64,000 nucleotides of DNA from Flavobacterium lacus (GCF_003268815.1 NZ_QLSV01000012.1:1-64000), one strand, 5' to 3'. Shown: positions 30,200 to 41,024, numbered from the stretch's first letter. The notes: generated by a model from the sequence alone, not told the origin. A program made the numbers and translations.

Positions 30200-30598
30200 T
30201 TAGTATACGTAACAAATTACTTCTCCACCAACATTCAATTGTTTCGCTTGTTTTCCGGTCATAAGACCTTTTGAAGTTGAAACAATTGCAATTCCTAATC
30301 CGTTAAGGATTCTTGGAAGGTTTGAAGAACCTGCGTACTTACGTAAACCTGGTTTACTAATTCTTTGGATATCTCTAATTACCGGCTCTTTAGTAACTTT
30401 GTCGTACTTAAGGGCGATTTTGATGGTTCCTTGAACAGAACTGTCATCAAACTTGTAACTTAGGATATAACCTTGATCGAATAAAATCTTTGTGATTTCT
30501 TTTTTAAGATTAGAGGCAGGAATTTCAACCACTTTGTGATTAGCCATTACCGCATTTCTAACTCTTGTTAGATAATCTGCAATAGGATCTGTATACAT
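30200..30598 (-). CDS. rpsH: 30S ribosomal protein S8
   Basis: 132 residues. [19 protein letters not shown] and the C-terminal [20 protein letters not shown] are diagnostic. A primary 16S rRNA binder. In E. coli S8 represses spc-operon translation by binding the mRNA. Here a 144-nt gap with two hairpins precedes the gene, the only sizeable gap in the spc segment. Confidence 0.98.
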   Translation of the reverse strand: MYTDPIADYLTRVRNAVMANHKVVEIPASNLKKEITKILFDQGYILSYKFDDSSVQGTIKIALKYDKVTKEPVIRDIQRISKPGLRKYAGSSNLPRILNGLGIAIVSTSKGLMTGKQAKQLNVGGEVICYVY

Positions 30599-30622
30599 AT
30601 TGATTTATAAAATTTTGGCAAC

Positions 30623-30727
30623 GGTTTTCAGAAGAACTATTCCGCTGAACCTGAAACCATTAAACTCATTTTTTAAAGAAGATAATTGTACGTTACCCGC
30701 TAAAAGCTGGCAAATGTACAATTATCT
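30623..30727 (-). promoter_or_regulatory. Two-hairpin leader of rpsH
   Basis: agataattgtac (30680-30691) and gtacaattatct (30716-30727) form a perfect 12-bp stem with a 24-nt loop. A second stem with one bulge joins 30623-30631 to 30651-30658. No T-run follows on the minus strand. The element starts 15 nt past the rpsN stop and ends 25 nt before the rpsH start. A candidate S8-binding autoregulatory site or RNA processing site. Confidence 0.6.
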
Positions 30728-30742
30728 GCTGAAATAAACTAA

Positions 30743-31012
30743 CTACCAGCTAGCTTTCTTTACACCTGGAATTAATCCTTGGTTAGCCATTTCACGAAAT
30801 GTTACACGTGAAAGACCGAATTGTCTCATATACCCTCTTGGTCGTCCTGTTAATTTACAACGATTGTGCAAACGAACCGGTGAAGCATTCTTAGGTAATT
30901 TTTGTAAACCTTCATAATCTCCGGCTTCTAATAAAGCTTTTCTTTTTTCAGCGTACTTTTCTACCGTTTTCTGTCTCTTAACCTCACGGGCTTTCATTGA
31001 TTCTTTAGCCAT
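30743..31012 (-). CDS. rpsN: 30S ribosomal protein S14, Zn-free form
   Basis: 89 residues. [20 protein letters not shown] and [20 protein letters not shown] identify S14. The longer (~90-residue) form lacks the CxxC pairs of the zinc-binding type. In the 30S head. 3 nt from rplE; followed by the rpsH leader hairpins. Confidence 0.97.
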   Translation of the reverse strand: MAKESMKAREVKRQKTVEKYAEKRKALLEAGDYEGLQKLPKNASPVRLHNRCKLTGRPRGYMRQFGLSRVTFREMANQGLIPGVKKASW

Positions 31013-31015
31013 ATC

Positions 31016-31567
31016 TTAATTCTTTTTAAAAGGTAATCCTAATTCTGCTAATAATGATTTTGCTTCCTTATCGGTTTTAGCCGTTGTTACAAAAGTAATA
31101 TCCATTCCTGAAATTTTGTTTACTTTGTCAATATCAATTTCTGGGAAAATGATTTGCTCTAAAACACCAAGATTATAATTACCTCTACCGTCAAAACCAG
31201 TTGCTTTGATTCCACCAAAATCCCTTACACGAGGCAATGAAGATGTAATCAATCTGTCTAAGAATTCATACATACGCTCACCACGTAAAGTTACTTTGGC
31301 TCCAATCGGCATACCTTTTCTTAATTTAAAGGCAGCAACGTCTTTCTTAGAAATCGTCGCTAAAGCTTTTTGACCTGTGATTTTTGTCAACTCGTCTACT
31401 GCGTAATCAACCAATTTCTTGTCTGATACAGCAGCTCCGACACCACGGCTTAAAACGATTTTTTCAAGTTTTGGAACTTGCATTACGTTTTTATAACCGA
31501 ACTCTTCTTTCAAAGCAGGAATAACTCTGCTTCTATATTCTTCTTTTAGTCTAGGGATATAAGCCAT
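31016..31567 (-). CDS. rplE: 50S ribosomal protein L5
   Basis: 183 residues. [28 protein letters not shown] and [17 protein letters not shown] are family blocks. Binds 5S rRNA and contacts P-site tRNA. It begins 2 nt past rplX. Confidence 0.98.
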   Translation of the reverse strand: MAYIPRLKEEYRSRVIPALKEEFGYKNVMQVPKLEKIVLSRGVGAAVSDKKLVDYAVDELTKITGQKALATISKKDVAAFKLRKGMPIGAKVTLRGERMYEFLDRLITSSLPRVRDFGGIKATGFDGRGNYNLGVLEQIIFPEIDIDKVNKISGMDITFVTTAKTDKEAKSLLAELGLPFKKN

Positions 31568-31569
31568 TA

Positions 31570-31884
31570 CTATAGTACTTGATTAGATTTTTTTGAAAAT
31601 CTTACTTTCTTATCTCCTTCTACTTTATACCCTACTTTAGTTGCTTTTTTTGACTTTGGATCAATTAAAGACAAGTTTGATATTTGAATAGGAGCTTCTT
31701 TCTTTACGATTCCTCCTTGAGGGTTCTTTGCACTTGGCTTCGTGTGAACTGAAACCATGTTTGTACCTTCAACAATCGCTTTATTTGCATCTACGAAAAC
31801 ACGTAAAACTTTACCTTCAGTACCTTTATGGTCACCTGCGATAACTTTTACAATATCTCCTGATTTAATTTTTAATTTTGTCAT
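31570..31884 (-). CDS. rplX: 50S ribosomal protein L24
   Basis: 104 residues from the second of two adjacent ATGs; the first (31887) adds one Met. KOW motif at the N terminus ([20 protein letters not shown]). An assembly initiator of the 50S subunit that sits near the tunnel exit. 11 nt from rplN. Confidence 0.97.
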   Translation of the reverse strand: MTKLKIKSGDIVKVIAGDHKGTEGKVLRVFVDANKAIVEGTNMVSVHTKPSAKNPQGGIVKKEAPIQISNLSLIDPKSKKATKVGYKVEGDKKVRFSKKSNQVL

Positions 31885-31895
31885 CATTAATCGAA

Positions 31896-32264
31896 TTAAA
31901 GCACTTCTGGTGCTAATGATACAATTTTCATGAATTGTTTTTCACGAAGTTCTCTTGCAACCGGACCAAAAACACGAGTACCTCTCATTTCACCTGCCGC
32001 GTTTAACAATACACATGCGTTATCGTCAAAACGGATATAAGATCCATCAGCTCTTCTCACTTCTTTTTTGGTGCGTACAACAACTGCAGTAGATACAGCA
32101 CCTTTCTTAACGTTTCCGTTTGGTGTTGCGTCTTTTATTGACACTACAATTTTATCTCCAACAGAGGCATAACGACGTTTCGTTCCTCCTAAAACACGGA
32201 TAGTCAAAACTTCTTTTGCCCCAGTGTTATCTGCTACTTTTAATCTAGATTCTTGTTGTACCAT
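31896..32264 (-). CDS. rplN: 50S ribosomal protein L14
   Basis: 122 residues. [20 protein letters not shown] and the C-terminal [23 protein letters not shown] are diagnostic. Forms an intersubunit bridge with 16S rRNA. 2 nt from rpsQ. Confidence 0.98.
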
Positions 32265-32266
32265 AA

Positions 32267-32527
32267 TTACTTCGCTCTTTCAATGATTTCAACTAATCTC
32301 CAACATTTTAACTTACTTAAAGGACGCGTTTCGCTAATTCTTACAGTGTCTCCAATGTTACAGTCATTTGTTTCGTCGTGTGCAACGTATTTCTTTGTTT
32401 TTAACACGAACTTACCGTATAACGGGTGTTTTACTTTTCTTGTTTCAGAAACAACGATAGATTTCTCCATTTTGTTGCTAGTAACTACACCAATTCTCTC
32501 TTTTCTTAAATTTCTTTTTTCTTCCAT
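32267..32527 (-). CDS. rpsQ: 30S ribosomal protein S17
   Basis: 86 residues. OB-fold with the motif [24 protein letters not shown], and [21 protein letters not shown] primary 16S rRNA binder. 17 nt after rpmC. Confidence 0.98.
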   Translation of the reverse strand: MEEKRNLRKERIGVVTSNKMEKSIVVSETRKVKHPLYGKFVLKTKKYVAHDETNDCNIGDTVRISETRPLSKLKCWRLVEIIERAK

Positions 32528-32544
32528 CTTTCAGCAGAATACAA

Positions 32545-32736
32545 TTATTGTAACTCTCTTTTACTTAGCTCAGTAACTAATCTCGCAATTGTTCTTCTCA
32601 TCGCTCTAATTTGAAGCGGATTTTGAATTGGAGATATAGTATGAGTCGTTTTTAGGTCGGCATACGTTTTTCTTGACTGACTAAGTTGTTCTTTTAACTC
32701 AGCTACAGATAGACTTATAATTTCTGATTGTTTCAT
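32545..32736 (-). CDS. rpmC: 50S ribosomal protein L29
   Basis: 63 residues from the ATG at 32736 (MKQSEIISLSVAELKEQL). A start at 32772 would overlap rplP and add a non-homologous stretch. Two-helix hairpin protein at the tunnel exit. 13 nt after rplP. Confidence 0.96.
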   Translation of the reverse strand: MKQSEIISLSVAELKEQLSQSRKTYADLKTTHTISPIQNPLQIRAMRRTIARLVTELSKRELQ

Positions 32737-32749
32737 AATGTATATAAGA

Positions 32750-33169
32750 TTATGCTTCGAAATCTCTAGCAACTACAAACTTAGTTTTTACAGGAAGCTT
32801 TTGGGCTGCTAAGCGTAATGCTTCTTTTGCAACGGCCAAAGGTACTCCTCCTACTTCAAACATAATTCTTCCGGGTTTAACAACGGCAGCCCAATATTCA
32901 ACTGCACCTTTTCCTTTACCCATACGTACTTCAAGAGGCTTCTTTGTGATTGGTTTATCCGGGAAAATTTTGATCCATAATTGTCCCTCTCTTTTCATAA
33001 AACGAGTAGCTGCAATACGAGCCGCCTCGATTTGACGTGAAGTTAAGAACGAAGAATCCATTGATTTTATTCCGAACATCCCATTTGAAAGCTCGTGACC
33101 TCTTTGAGAATCACCTTTCATTCTACCTTTTTGTACCTTACGGTATTTTGTTCTTTTAGGCTGTAACAT
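32750..33169 (-). CDS. rplP: 50S ribosomal protein L16
   Basis: 139 residues. [20 protein letters not shown] and [19 protein letters not shown] are diagnostic. Located at the central protuberance next to A-site tRNA. 19 nt after rpsC. Confidence 0.98.
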   Translation of the reverse strand: MLQPKRTKYRKVQKGRMKGDSQRGHELSNGMFGIKSMDSSFLTSRQIEAARIAATRFMKREGQLWIKIFPDKPITKKPLEVRMGKGKGAVEYWAAVVKPGRIMFEVGGVPLAVAKEALRLAAQKLPVKTKFVVARDFEA

Positions 33170-33188
33170 TTTTCTTTAATTTAAAAAA

Positions 33189-33938
33189 TTACTTTCTTTT
33201 ACGTGGGTTTGATTTTCCGTTTGGTTTTCCTCCTCTTGGAGCATCACCACCTTTGTTTCCACCACCACCGGCTTGTTTTTTGTCCATGCCTACTAATGGA
33301 GAAAGGTCTCTCTTTCCGTAAACTTCACCTTTCATGATCCATACTTTGATACCCATTCTACCATAAGTAGTGTGAGCTTCAGCCAAAGCATAATCAATGT
33401 CGGCTCTGAAAGTTGATAGAGGAATTCTACCTTCTTTGAAACCTTCTGAACGTGCCATTTCAGCACCATTCAAACGACCGGAAATCAAAACTTTAATACC
33501 TTCTGCATTCATACGCATTGCTGCTGCAATAGCCATTTTAATAGCTCTTCGGTATGAAATACGGCTTTCGATTTGACGAGCGATGCTTGTTGCAACTAAA
33601 TAAGCGTCTAACTCAGGTCTTTTAATTTCAAAGATGTTGATTTGAACCTCTTTGTCTGTAATTTTCTTAAGTTCTTCTTTCAACTTGTCTACCTCTTGTC
33701 CACCTTTTCCGATAATGATACCAGGTCTGGCCGTAGTGATAGTAACGGTTACAAGTTTTAAAGTTCTCTCGATGATTACTTTTGATACACTAGCTTTTGA
33801 TAAACGAGCATGGATGTACTTTCTGATTTTATAATCTTCGGCAATTTTATCACCGTAATCATTTCCACCATACCAGTTTGAATCCCATCCTCTGATGATC
33901 CCAAGTCTGTTTCCTATTGGATTTGTCTTTTGTCCCAT
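33189..33938 (-). CDS. rpsC: 30S ribosomal protein S3
   Basis: 249 residues. N-terminal KH domain with the GxxG loop in [21 protein letters not shown]-terminal domain with [11 protein letters not shown], and a ~30-residue Gly/Lys/Asn tail ([10 protein letters not shown] ... NPRKRK) typical of the phylum. At the mRNA entry channel. Confidence 0.98.
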   Translation of the reverse strand: MGQKTNPIGNRLGIIRGWDSNWYGGNDYGDKIAEDYKIRKYIHARLSKASVSKVIIERTLKLVTVTITTARPGIIIGKGGQEVDKLKEELKKITDKEVQINIFEIKRPELDAYLVATSIARQIESRISYRRAIKMAIAAAMRMNAEGIKVLISGRLNGAEMARSEGFKEGRIPLSTFRADIDYALAEAHTTYGRMGIKVWIMKGEVYGKRDLSPLVGMDKKQAGGGGNKGGDAPRGGKPNGKSNPRKRK

Positions 33939-33946
33939 CTTATTTA

Positions 33947-34357
33947 TTAATTGCTTTGTGTGTTATTACTAGCTCCAAGCACGATAGTAACGTGATTAGA
34001 ACGTTTTCTGATTCTGTGTGCACGACCTTGAGGAGCCGGACGAAGTCTTTTTAACATCATTCCACCGTCAACTCTGATCTCTTTTATAAATAAAGCTGCC
34101 TCTTCAATACTAGCTTCTGCGTTTTTAGCTTGCCAGTTGGCAATAGCTGATAACAACAACTTCTCTAGTTTTCTTGAAGCTTCTTTTTGACTAAATCGTA
34201 ATAAATTTAGTGCTCTTTCCACTTTCTGACCTCTTACCAAGTCTGCAACCAAGCGCATTTTTCTAGGTGAAGTAGGGCAGTTATTCAATTTCGCGAAAGC
34301 AATCGACTTATTAGCCTCTTTTCTCGCATCTGCTGTTTCTCTTTTACGAACTCCCAT
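33947..34357 (-). CDS. rplV: 50S ribosomal protein L22
   Basis: 136 residues. Family core [22 protein letters not shown] with the beta-hairpin ([26 protein letters not shown]) that lines the exit tunnel and is a macrolide-resistance site. 8 nt from rpsC. Confidence 0.98.
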   Translation of the reverse strand: MGVRKRETADARKEANKSIAFAKLNNCPTSPRKMRLVADLVRGQKVERALNLLRFSQKEASRKLEKLLLSAIANWQAKNAEASIEEAALFIKEIRVDGGMMLKRLRPAPQGRAHRIRKRSNHVTIVLGASNNTQSN

Positions 34358-34363
34358 TGCTTC

Positions 34364-34642
34364 TTATTTTTTACCTTTATTTTTAGCACCGGCATGACCT
34401 CTAAATGATCGTGTTGGTGAAAATTCTCCTAACTTGTGTCCTACCATGTTTTCAGTTACATAAACTGGAACAAATTGACGACCATTGTGTACTGCGATTG
34501 TTTGTCCTACGAAATCCGGTGTAATCATCGAAGCTCTTGACCAAGTTTTGATCACTGCTTTGCTTGATTTCTCGATATTTTCAAGAACTTTTTTATCTAA
34601 TTTGTAATGTACAAATGGTCCTTTTTTTAATGAACGTGCCAT
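34364..34642 (-). CDS. rpsS: 30S ribosomal protein S19
   Basis: 92 residues. [19 protein letters not shown] and [20 protein letters not shown] are diagnostic. In the 30S head, paired with S13. 10 nt after rplB. Confidence 0.98.
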   Translation of the reverse strand: MARSLKKGPFVHYKLDKKVLENIEKSSKAVIKTWSRASMITPDFVGQTIAVHNGRQFVPVYVTENMVGHKLGEFSPTRSFRGHAGAKNKGKK

Positions 34643-34652
34643 GTCTATCTAA

Positions 34653-35477
34653 TTATTTCTTTCTGCGTTCAACAATATACTTATTACTTGGGCTCACTTT
34701 AGAACGGGTTCTGTATCCTTTTGCAGGAATACCGTTTCTAGAGCGTGGGTGACCTCCGGAAGAACGTCCTTCACCACCACCCATTGGGTGATCGACAGGG
34801 TTCATTGCAACCGGTCTTGTTCTTGGTCTTCTTCCTAACCATCTAGATCGACCCGCTTTACCGGAAACAATCAACTGATGATCTGAGTTAGACACTGCAC
34901 CAATAGTAGCCATACAAGTCAACAAGATTAATCTTGTTTCGCCCGAAGGCATTTTGATAGTGGCATATTTTCCATCTCTTGCCATTAATTGAGCAAATGT
35001 TCCGGCCGAACGAGCAATAATAGCTCCCTGACCCGGACGTAACTCAATACAAGAAATAACAGTTCCTAATGGAATTTTACTTAAAGGAAGGGCGTTTCCA
35101 ATTTCTGGAGCCGAACCTTCACCTGAAGTTACTGTTTGACCAACATTTAAACCATTTTGTGCAATTACATAGGTTTTAGCACCATCTGCATAAGCTAACA
35201 AAGCGATAAATGCTGTTCTGTTTGGATCGTACTCAATTGATTTAACCGTAGCTGGAATTCCATCTTTAGTTCTTTTAAAATCAATGATACGATACTTTTG
35301 CTTGTGACCACCGCCTGTATAACGCATGGTCATTTTTCCTTGACTATTTCTACCTCCTGAGTTATTTTTCGGTGCCAATAATGACTTTTCCGGCTTATCA
35401 GTCGTGATGGCGTCAAAACCATTCACAACTCTAAAACGCTGACCCGGGGTAATAGGTTTTAATTTTCTAACTGACAT
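34653..35477 (-). CDS. rplB: 50S ribosomal protein L2
   Basis: 274 residues. RNA-binding OB and SH3 domains. The signature [20 protein letters not shown] holds the conserved His near the peptidyl-transferase centre. 6 nt after rplW. Confidence 0.99.
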   Translation of the reverse strand: MSVRKLKPITPGQRFRVVNGFDAITTDKPEKSLLAPKNNSGGRNSQGKMTMRYTGGGHKQKYRIIDFKRTKDGIPATVKSIEYDPNRTAFIALLAYADGAKTYVIAQNGLNVGQTVTSGEGSAPEIGNALPLSKIPLGTVISCIELRPGQGAIIARSAGTFAQLMARDGKYATIKMPSGETRLILLTCMATIGAVSNSDHQLIVSGKAGRSRWLGRRPRTRPVAMNPVDHPMGGGEGRSSGGHPRSRNGIPAKGYRTRSKVSPSNKYIVERRKK

Positions 35478-35483
35478 TTCTTA

Positions 35484-35774
35484 TTAGATATTGTTGTAAA
35501 AATCAATTGTTTCTCCTTCTTGTACTTGTACGATTGCTTTCTTGAAAGAATTCGTTTTAGCACTAATCATTCCACTTTTAGTGTACTTTACAGAACGGTC
35601 TGGTCTAACATTCATAGTGTTGATCGCAATAATTTTCACTCCATAAGTTGCTTCTACAGCATTTCTGATTTGAATTTTGTTTGCTTTCTTGTCCACTACA
35701 AAACCATAACGATTGTTTAACTCACTTTGCTTCGTGATTTTTTCAGTTATGATAGGTTTAATTATGATACTCAT
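35484..35774 (-). CDS. rplW: 50S ribosomal protein L23
   Basis: 96 residues. MSIIIKPIITEKITKQSEL and FVVDKKANKIQIRNAVEATY are family features. Sits at the tunnel exit where trigger factor and SRP dock. 6 nt after rplD. Confidence 0.98.
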   Translation of the reverse strand: MSIIIKPIITEKITKQSELNNRYGFVVDKKANKIQIRNAVEATYGVKIIAINTMNVRPDRSVKYTKSGMISAKTNSFKKAIVQVQEGETIDFYNNI

Positions 35775-35780
35775 GGCCTA

Positions 35781-36410
35781 TTATTTACTTAAATTTTCTT
35801 CAATTCCTTCTAAAGAACTCTCTAAAAGCACTAATTTATTTGCGTTTAATATCGCATAAGTGCTTAATTCTGAGCTAGTTACCACATTAGAAGCCTTTAA
35901 ATTGCGTGACGACAAATATACATTTTTATTCGTATCACCCAACACAATTAAAGATTTTTTATTTTCTAACCCTAAGGCTTTCAGAACTGTAATAAAATTC
36001 TTAGTGCTTGGGGTCTCGAAATTAAAATCTTCAACTACGACTAATTCTGAATCTTTTACTTTTTGAGAGAAGGCCGATTTACGAGCTAATCTTTTTAAAG
36101 TTTTGTTCAATTTGAAAGAATAACTTCTTGGTCTTGGACCGAAAACTCTACCCCCACCTTTGAACAATGGATTCTTTATACTACCGGCACGAGCTGTACC
36201 CGTTCCTTTTTGTTTCTTAATTTTTCGAGTACTCCCTGTTACTTCCGCTCTTTCTTTTGCTTTATGCGTACCTTGTCTTTGGTTGGCAAGATATTGCTTT
36301 ACATCAAGATAGATAGCATGTTTGTTAGGCTCGATAGCGAAAACAGCGTCAGAAAGTTGAACTTTTCTACCTGTTTCTTTTCCGTTGATATCTAAAACTT
36401 TTACTTCCAT
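35781..36410 (-). CDS. rplD: 50S ribosomal protein L4
   Basis: 209 residues from the ATG at 36410; an upstream in-frame start (36455) lies inside rplC and is unlike the family. The ATG shares one base with the rplC stop (TAATG), a sign of translational coupling. The extended loop [20 protein letters not shown] reaches into the exit tunnel. In E. coli L4 represses its own S10 operon at transcription and translation levels; a hairpin between rpsJ and rplC here could be such a target. Confidence 0.98.
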   Translation of the reverse strand: MEVKVLDINGKETGRKVQLSDAVFAIEPNKHAIYLDVKQYLANQRQGTHKAKERAEVTGSTRKIKKQKGTGTARAGSIKNPLFKGGGRVFGPRPRSYSFKLNKTLKRLARKSAFSQKVKDSELVVVEDFNFETPSTKNFITVLKALGLENKKSLIVLGDTNKNVYLSSRNLKASNVVTSSELSTYAILNANKLVLLESSLEGIEENLSK

Positions 36411-37027
36411 TACTTCTGAATGATTACATAAGAGTTTTTGTGTCCAGGAACGCATCCTTTAACTAATAACAAATTTTTGTCTGCTACTACTTTTAAAACT
36501 CTAAGGTTTTGAATTGTTACATTGTCTCCTCCCATTCTTCCTGCCATACGCATTCCTTTGAATACTCTAGATGGATAAGAAGAAGCTCCTACAGAACCTG
36601 GTGCTCTTAATCGGTTGTGTTGTCCGTGTGTAGCTTGTCCAACACCACCAAAACCGTGACGCTTTACAACCCCTTGGAAACCTTTACCTTTAGATACTCC
36701 TTGTACATCAACGAATTCTCCCTCGCTGAATTGATCTACAGTGACTAAATCACCTAATTTATACTCCGTTTCAAAATCTTGGAATTCAACGACTTTTTTC
36801 TTAGCAGAAGTTCCCGCTTTTTTAAAGTGACCTATGGCCGCTTTAGTGGCGTGTTTTTCTGTTTTGTCATCGAAACCAAGCTGAAACGCTTCATACCCGT
36901 CAACCGCTTTGGTTCTGACTTGGGTAACGACACATGGACCCGCTTCAATCACGGTGCAAGGAATATTTTTCCCGTTCTCGTCGAAAATGCTAGTCATGCC
37001 GATTTTTTTTCCAATTAACCCAGACAT
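36410..37027 (-). CDS. rplC: 50S ribosomal protein L3
   Basis: 205 residues. [20 protein letters not shown] and the central [20 protein letters not shown] loop that approaches the peptidyl-transferase centre. Preceded by a 111-nt gap with a perfect 10-bp hairpin; its stop overlaps the rplD start. Confidence 0.98.
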   Translation of the reverse strand: MSGLIGKKIGMTSIFDENGKNIPCTVIEAGPCVVTQVRTKAVDGYEAFQLGFDDKTEKHATKAAIGHFKKAGTSAKKKVVEFQDFETEYKLGDLVTVDQFSEGEFVDVQGVSKGKGFQGVVKRHGFGGVGQATHGQHNRLRAPGSVGASSYPSRVFKGMRMAGRMGGDNVTIQNLRVLKVVADKNLLLVKGCVPGHKNSYVIIQK

Positions 37028-37087
37028 ATTAAACTATTTATAAATGATTAAAAAATTCTTTTTGTTTTGTAGTAGGAAAAGAGCAAT

Positions 37088-37114
37088 AAGTGTTAAGAGA
37101 ATGCCTTAACACTT
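37088..37114 (-). promoter_or_regulatory. Hairpin between rpsJ and rplC
   Basis: aagtgttaag and cttaacactt form a perfect 10-bp stem with a 7-nt loop. Weaker pairing continues outward (gtaggaaa against tttcct). It lies 25 nt past the rpsJ stop and about 60 nt before the rplC start. On the minus strand a partial U-rich stretch follows, so it may be an attenuator, an r-protein-binding leader or a processing site. Confidence 0.55.
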
Positions 37115-37138
37115 ACTACTTTCCTCTTTGTACATTTA

Positions 37139-37444
37139 TCACACTTTGATTTCAACTTCTACACCACTTGGTAACTCTAATTTCATTAGAGCATCAATAG
37201 TTTTAGAAGAAGAAGAATAGATATCTAACAATCGTTTGTATGAACTCACTTCAAACTGCTCTCTCGCTTTTTTGTTAACGTGTGGAGAACGTAATACGGT
37301 GAATATTTTTTTGTGCGTTGGTAATGGAATTGGCCCTGTTACCACCGCTCCGGTACTTTTTACCGTTTTTACGATTTTCTCAGCTGATTTATCAACCAAC
37401 ATGTGATCGTAAGATTTCAATTTTATTCTGATTTTTTGACTCAT
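37139..37444 (-). CDS. rpsJ: 30S ribosomal protein S10
   Basis: 101 residues. [20 protein letters not shown] and [20 protein letters not shown] are diagnostic. In the 30S head; also a transcription antitermination partner (NusE). It follows fusA by 11 nt, with no tuf between them. Confidence 0.98.
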   Translation of the reverse strand: MSQKIRIKLKSYDHMLVDKSAEKIVKTVKSTGAVVTGPIPLPTHKKIFTVLRSPHVNKKAREQFEVSSYKRLLDIYSSSSKTIDALMKLELPSGVEVEIKV

Positions 37445-37455
37445 TTTCTTAAAGA

Positions 37456-39612
37456 TTACGCGTTTCCTTTTGCTTTTTTAATCACTGCCTCTGAAATATT
37501 CGCTGGCGTTTGTTCGTAATGTGAAAATTCCATTGTAGATGTTGCTCTACCTGAAGACAATGTTCTTAAAGTAGTTACATAACCAAACATTTCAGACAAC
37601 GGCACATCAGCCTTAATAGTTTTTGCACCATTTCTATCTCCCATGTCATTCACCTGACCTCTACGACGGTTAATATCACCTACGATATCGCCCATGTTTT
37701 CTTCTGGTGTAATAACTTCCATTTTCATAATTGGCTCAAGAATAACAGCTCCAGCAGCTTTAGCAACTTCTCTGTAACCCATTCTTGCAGCTAATTCGAA
37801 AGAAAGAGCATCAGAATCCACAGGGTGGAAAGATCCGTCCAATAAAGTTACTTTTAAACTATCAACTTGATATCCAGCTAATGGACCCGTTTTCATAGCT
37901 TCTCTAAATCCTTTTTCTACAGATGGTATATATTCTTTAGGAACGTTACCACCTTTAACAGCGTTGACAAATTGTAATCCTACCGGTACTTTACCATCAA
38001 CAGCATCAGCTGGCTCAAGTAAGAATACGATATCACCAAATTTACCACGACCTCCAGATTGCTTCTTATACGTTTCTCTGTGTTGAGCAGATTTTGTGAA
38101 AGCTTCTTTGTATTCAACTTGAGGCTCACCTTGGTTCACTTCAACTTTAAATTCTCTTTTCATACGATCGACAAGAATGTCTAAGTGTAACTCACCCATA
38201 CCTGAAATAATCGTTTGACCAGAAGCTTCGTCTGTTCGTACAGTAAATGTTGGATCTTCTTCAGCTAATTTAGCTAAAGCCATACCCATTTTATCAACGT
38301 CAGCTTTCGTTTTTGGTTCGATAGCGATACCAATTACCGGTGCTGGGAATTTCATTGACTCAAGAATAATTGGGTGTTTTTCATCACACATTGTATCTCC
38401 AGTCTTGATATCTTTAAATCCAACTGCTGCTCCAATATCACCCGCCTCGATATAATCGATTGGGTTTTGTTTGTTCGCGTGCATTTGGTAGATACGAGAA
38501 ATTCTTTCTTTATTTCCTGAACGAGTGTTCAAAATATATGACCCCGCATCTAAACGACCTGAATAAGCACGGAAGAAAGCTAAACGACCAACATAAGGAT
38601 CGGTAGCGATTTTAAAGGCTAAAGCTGCGAACGGCTCTTTTACATCAGGACGACGTAAGATTTTGGTTTGATCTTCTTCTAATAAATCTTGATCATCAGG
38701 GTGAATACCTTGAATACCTTCTTTATCTAAGGGAGATGGCAAATATTTACATACAGCATCCAACATGAATTGAACACCTTTGTTCTTGAATGAAGAACCT
38801 GCAATCATAGGAATGATAGCCATGTCCATAGTTGCAGCTCTCAATGCGTTATTGATTTCTTCCTCAGTGATAGATTCTGGATCTTCCATGTATTTATCAA
38901 GTAGGTTTTCATCATAATCAGCAACCGCTTCAATAAGGATATCTCTGTATTCTTTCACTTCGTCAATCATATCCGCTGGGATATCGACAATGTCAAAAGT
39001 AGCTCCTAGCGTTTCATCATGCCATACAATAGCTTGATTTTTCACTAAATCTACCACACCTTTGAAATCATTTTCTTCACCAATTGGTAAAGTGATTGCA
39101 ACTGCGTTAGACTTTAACATATCACGAACTTGTTGACAAACCATCAAAAAGTTTGATCCTTGACGGTCCATTTTATTAACAAACCCCATACGAGGCACTC
39201 TATATTGATCGGCAAGTCTCCAGTTAGTCTCCGATTGTGGCTCTACACCATCAACAGCACTAAACAAGAAAACTAAGCCATCCAATACACGTAACGAACG
39301 ATTTACCTCAACGGTAAAGTCAACGTGTCCTGGAGTATCAATAATATTGAAGTGATACGGTTTTGATTCCGGCATAGGTTTCCCTTGCTCTGTTGGAAAA
39401 CTCCATTCACAAGTAGTCGCAGCAGAAGTAATCGTAATTCCTCTTTCTTGCTCTTGTGCCATCCAGTCCATTGTTGCAGCACCATCGTGCACTTCACCAA
39501 TTTTGTGTGATTTTCCGGTATAAAATAGAATACGCTCCGTTGTTGTAGTTTTACCTGCATCAATGTGAGCTGCAATTCCGATATTTCTTGTGTATCTTAA
39601 ATCTCTAGCCAT
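37456..39612 (-). CDS. fusA: Elongation factor G
   Basis: 718 residues, five-domain translocation GTPase. G1 [14 protein letters not shown] (~15-28), switch [12 protein letters not shown]4 NKMD, then domains II-V including [16 protein letters not shown]. 10 nt after rpsG. No second EF-G is in this window. Confidence 0.99.
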   Translation of the reverse strand: MARDLRYTRNIGIAAHIDAGKTTTTERILFYTGKSHKIGEVHDGAATMDWMAQEQERGITITSAATTCEWSFPTEQGKPMPESKPYHFNIIDTPGHVDFTVEVNRSLRVLDGLVFLFSAVDGVEPQSETNWRLADQYRVPRMGFVNKMDRQGSNFLMVCQQVRDMLKSNAVAITLPIGEENDFKGVVDLVKNQAIVWHDETLGATFDIVDIPADMIDEVKEYRDILIEAVADYDENLLDKYMEDPESITEEEINNALRAATMDMAIIPMIAGSSFKNKGVQFMLDAVCKYLPSPLDKEGIQGIHPDDQDLLEEDQTKILRRPDVKEPFAALAFKIATDPYVGRLAFFRAYSGRLDAGSYILNTRSGNKERISRIYQMHANKQNPIDYIEAGDIGAAVGFKDIKTGDTMCDEKHPIILESMKFPAPVIGIAIEPKTKADVDKMGMALAKLAEEDPTFTVRTDEASGQTIISGMGELHLDILVDRMKREFKVEVNQGEPQVEYKEAFTKSAQHRETYKKQSGGRGKFGDIVFLLEPADAVDGKVPVGLQFVNAVKGGNVPKEYIPSVEKGFREAMKTGPLAGYQVDSLKVTLLDGSFHPVDSDALSFELAARMGYREVAKAAGAVILEPIMKMEVITPEENMGDIVGDINRRRGQVNDMGDRNGAKTIKADVPLSEMFGYVTTLRTLSSGRATSTMEFSHYEQTPANISEAVIKKAKGNA

Positions 39613-39622
39613 TTCTTATGAA

Positions 39623-40099
39623 TTAAAATCTAAAGTGAGAGAACGCTTTGTTAGCCTCAGCCATTTTGTGCGTATCCATTCTTTTCTTAACTGCTGCTCC
39701 TTCTTCTTTAGCTGCTGCTAAAATTTCTGAAGCTAATTTAGCTGCCATTGATTTTTCGTTTCTTCTTCTTGCATAAAGAATCATCCATTTGATAGCGTAA
39801 GAAATCTTTCTATCCGGACGAATTTGCATTGGAATTTGGAACGTAGCTCCACCCACTCTACGTGAACGAACCTCTACGTGAGGCATAACATTTGTTAAAC
39901 CATCTTTCCATACTTCTAAAGCAGATTTTTCAGCATCTTGCTTTTTTGTTTCCACTATTTCTAAAGCATCATAGAATACTTTAAAAGCGGTCGATTTTTT
40001 ACCATCCCACATTAAGTTGTTTACAAAACGTGTTACCAATTGATCATTGAATTTTGGATCTGGTAAAAGAGGTCTTTTTTTGGCCTGTCTTTTTCTCAT
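39623..40099 (-). CDS. rpsG: 30S ribosomal protein S7
   Basis: 158 residues. [19 protein letters not shown] and the central [20 protein letters not shown] are diagnostic. A primary 16S binder in the head. In E. coli it regulates the str operon, but the rpsL-rpsG gap here is only 23 nt and shows no hairpin. Confidence 0.98.
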   Translation of the reverse strand: MRKRQAKKRPLLPDPKFNDQLVTRFVNNLMWDGKKSTAFKVFYDALEIVETKKQDAEKSALEVWKDGLTNVMPHVEVRSRRVGGATFQIPMQIRPDRKISYAIKWMILYARRRNEKSMAAKLASEILAAAKEEGAAVKKRMDTHKMAEANKAFSHFRF

Positions 40100-40122
40100 G
40101 TCTTTTCTTTAAAAGTTTCTAA

Positions 40123-40527
40123 TTACTTTTTCTTTGCGGGTGCTGCTGGTTGACCTGGTTTTGGACGTTTTGCTCCATATTTTGAACGACGTTGCGTACG
40201 ACCTGCTACTCCGGCAGTATCTAACGCACCACGTACGATATGGTATCTAACACCTGGTAAATCTTTTACCCTTCCGCCTCTAACTAATACTATCGAGTGC
40301 TCTTGTAGATTGTGTCCTTCTCCCGGGATGTAAGCATTTACTTCGTTTCCGTTTGTTAAACGAACCCTTGCTACCTTTCTCATCGCTGAGTTTGGTTTTT
40401 TTGGAGTCGTTGTGTAAACACGAGTACATACACCTCTTCGTTGAGGACAAGAATCTAAAGCAGCCGATTTACTCTTCTTAGTTACTTGGGCTCTCCCTGT
40501 TCTTACTAATTGTTGAATTGTTGGCAT
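40123..40527 (-). CDS. rpsL: 30S ribosomal protein S12
   Basis: 134 residues. First gene of the cluster. [20 protein letters not shown], the decoding loops [18 protein letters not shown] and [17 protein letters not shown], and a short PAAPAKKK tail are present. The Lys in KKPNSA is the classical streptomycin-sensitivity position and is wild type. Confidence 0.98.
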   Translation of the reverse strand: MPTIQQLVRTGRAQVTKKSKSAALDSCPQRRGVCTRVYTTTPKKPNSAMRKVARVRLTNGNEVNAYIPGEGHNLQEHSIVLVRGGRVKDLPGVRYHIVRGALDTAGVAGRTQRRSKYGAKRPKPGQPAAPAKKK

Positions 40528-40580
40528 AATTAATACTAAAAATTTCTATGTTTTTAAAATTACCCTATTTTAAGGGGTTG

Positions 40581-40611
40581 CAAATGTAGTAATATTTTTT
40601 GGTAAAACAAA
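40581..40611 (-). promoter_or_regulatory. Promoter of the ribosomal protein cluster
   Basis: The minus strand reads TTTG, 19 nt, then TACATTTG, an exact match to the Bacteroidota housekeeping consensus (TTG at -33, TAnnTTTG at -7). It lies about 55 nt upstream of the rpsL ATG. Confidence 0.85.
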
Positions 40612-40652
40612 TCATAATTTATTTATTTTGTTTGAGTTGGGTTTTTTTTTGA

Positions 40653-40684
40653 GTGGCTTAGTGGCTGAGTAGCTGAGTAGCTAA
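40653..40684. repeat. 8-bp degenerate tandem array
   Basis: Four 8-bp units: gtggctta, gtggctga, gtagctga and gtagctaa. It sits upstream of the rpsL promoter and resembles the array at 22866-22889. The rest of the 40612-41024 gap has no gene. It holds another degenerate run (about 40760-40820, aaatcagtgaa/aacctgttta/atccatcaaa words) and scattered gaaacctga/cttgaaac words. Confidence 0.6.
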
Positions 40685-41024
40685 GTTTTTTTGTTTCAGG
40701 TTTCAAGTTCGAGAATTTATACAAGAAGAAAATGTTCTCTAAACGAATCCAATAAAGTCCATTATTGCAAAGCAATCAAATCAGTGAAAACCTGTTTAAT
40801 CCATCAAACCCGTGTGCTAGTAAAAAAGCGAAGCATGTTTAAAATTTTTCAAGGTTGAACGTTTCAGGCAGGAACTTGAAACCTGACAAGAGCCTAAAGA
40901 GCAAATGGCGAAGCAAACTTGAAACTTTTTTCCGGCACATCAAAAGCTTGGAATGAAAAGCAGGAAATAGGCCCTATACCATATTCCTTTTTTTTGCGTT
41001 ACTTTTATCGAAATTAAATTGGTT

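Noticed and set aside
40612..41018. Small gene in the gap upstream of rpsL
   Set aside because: No frame with family likeness or balanced composition; the DNA is repeat words and AT-rich filler.
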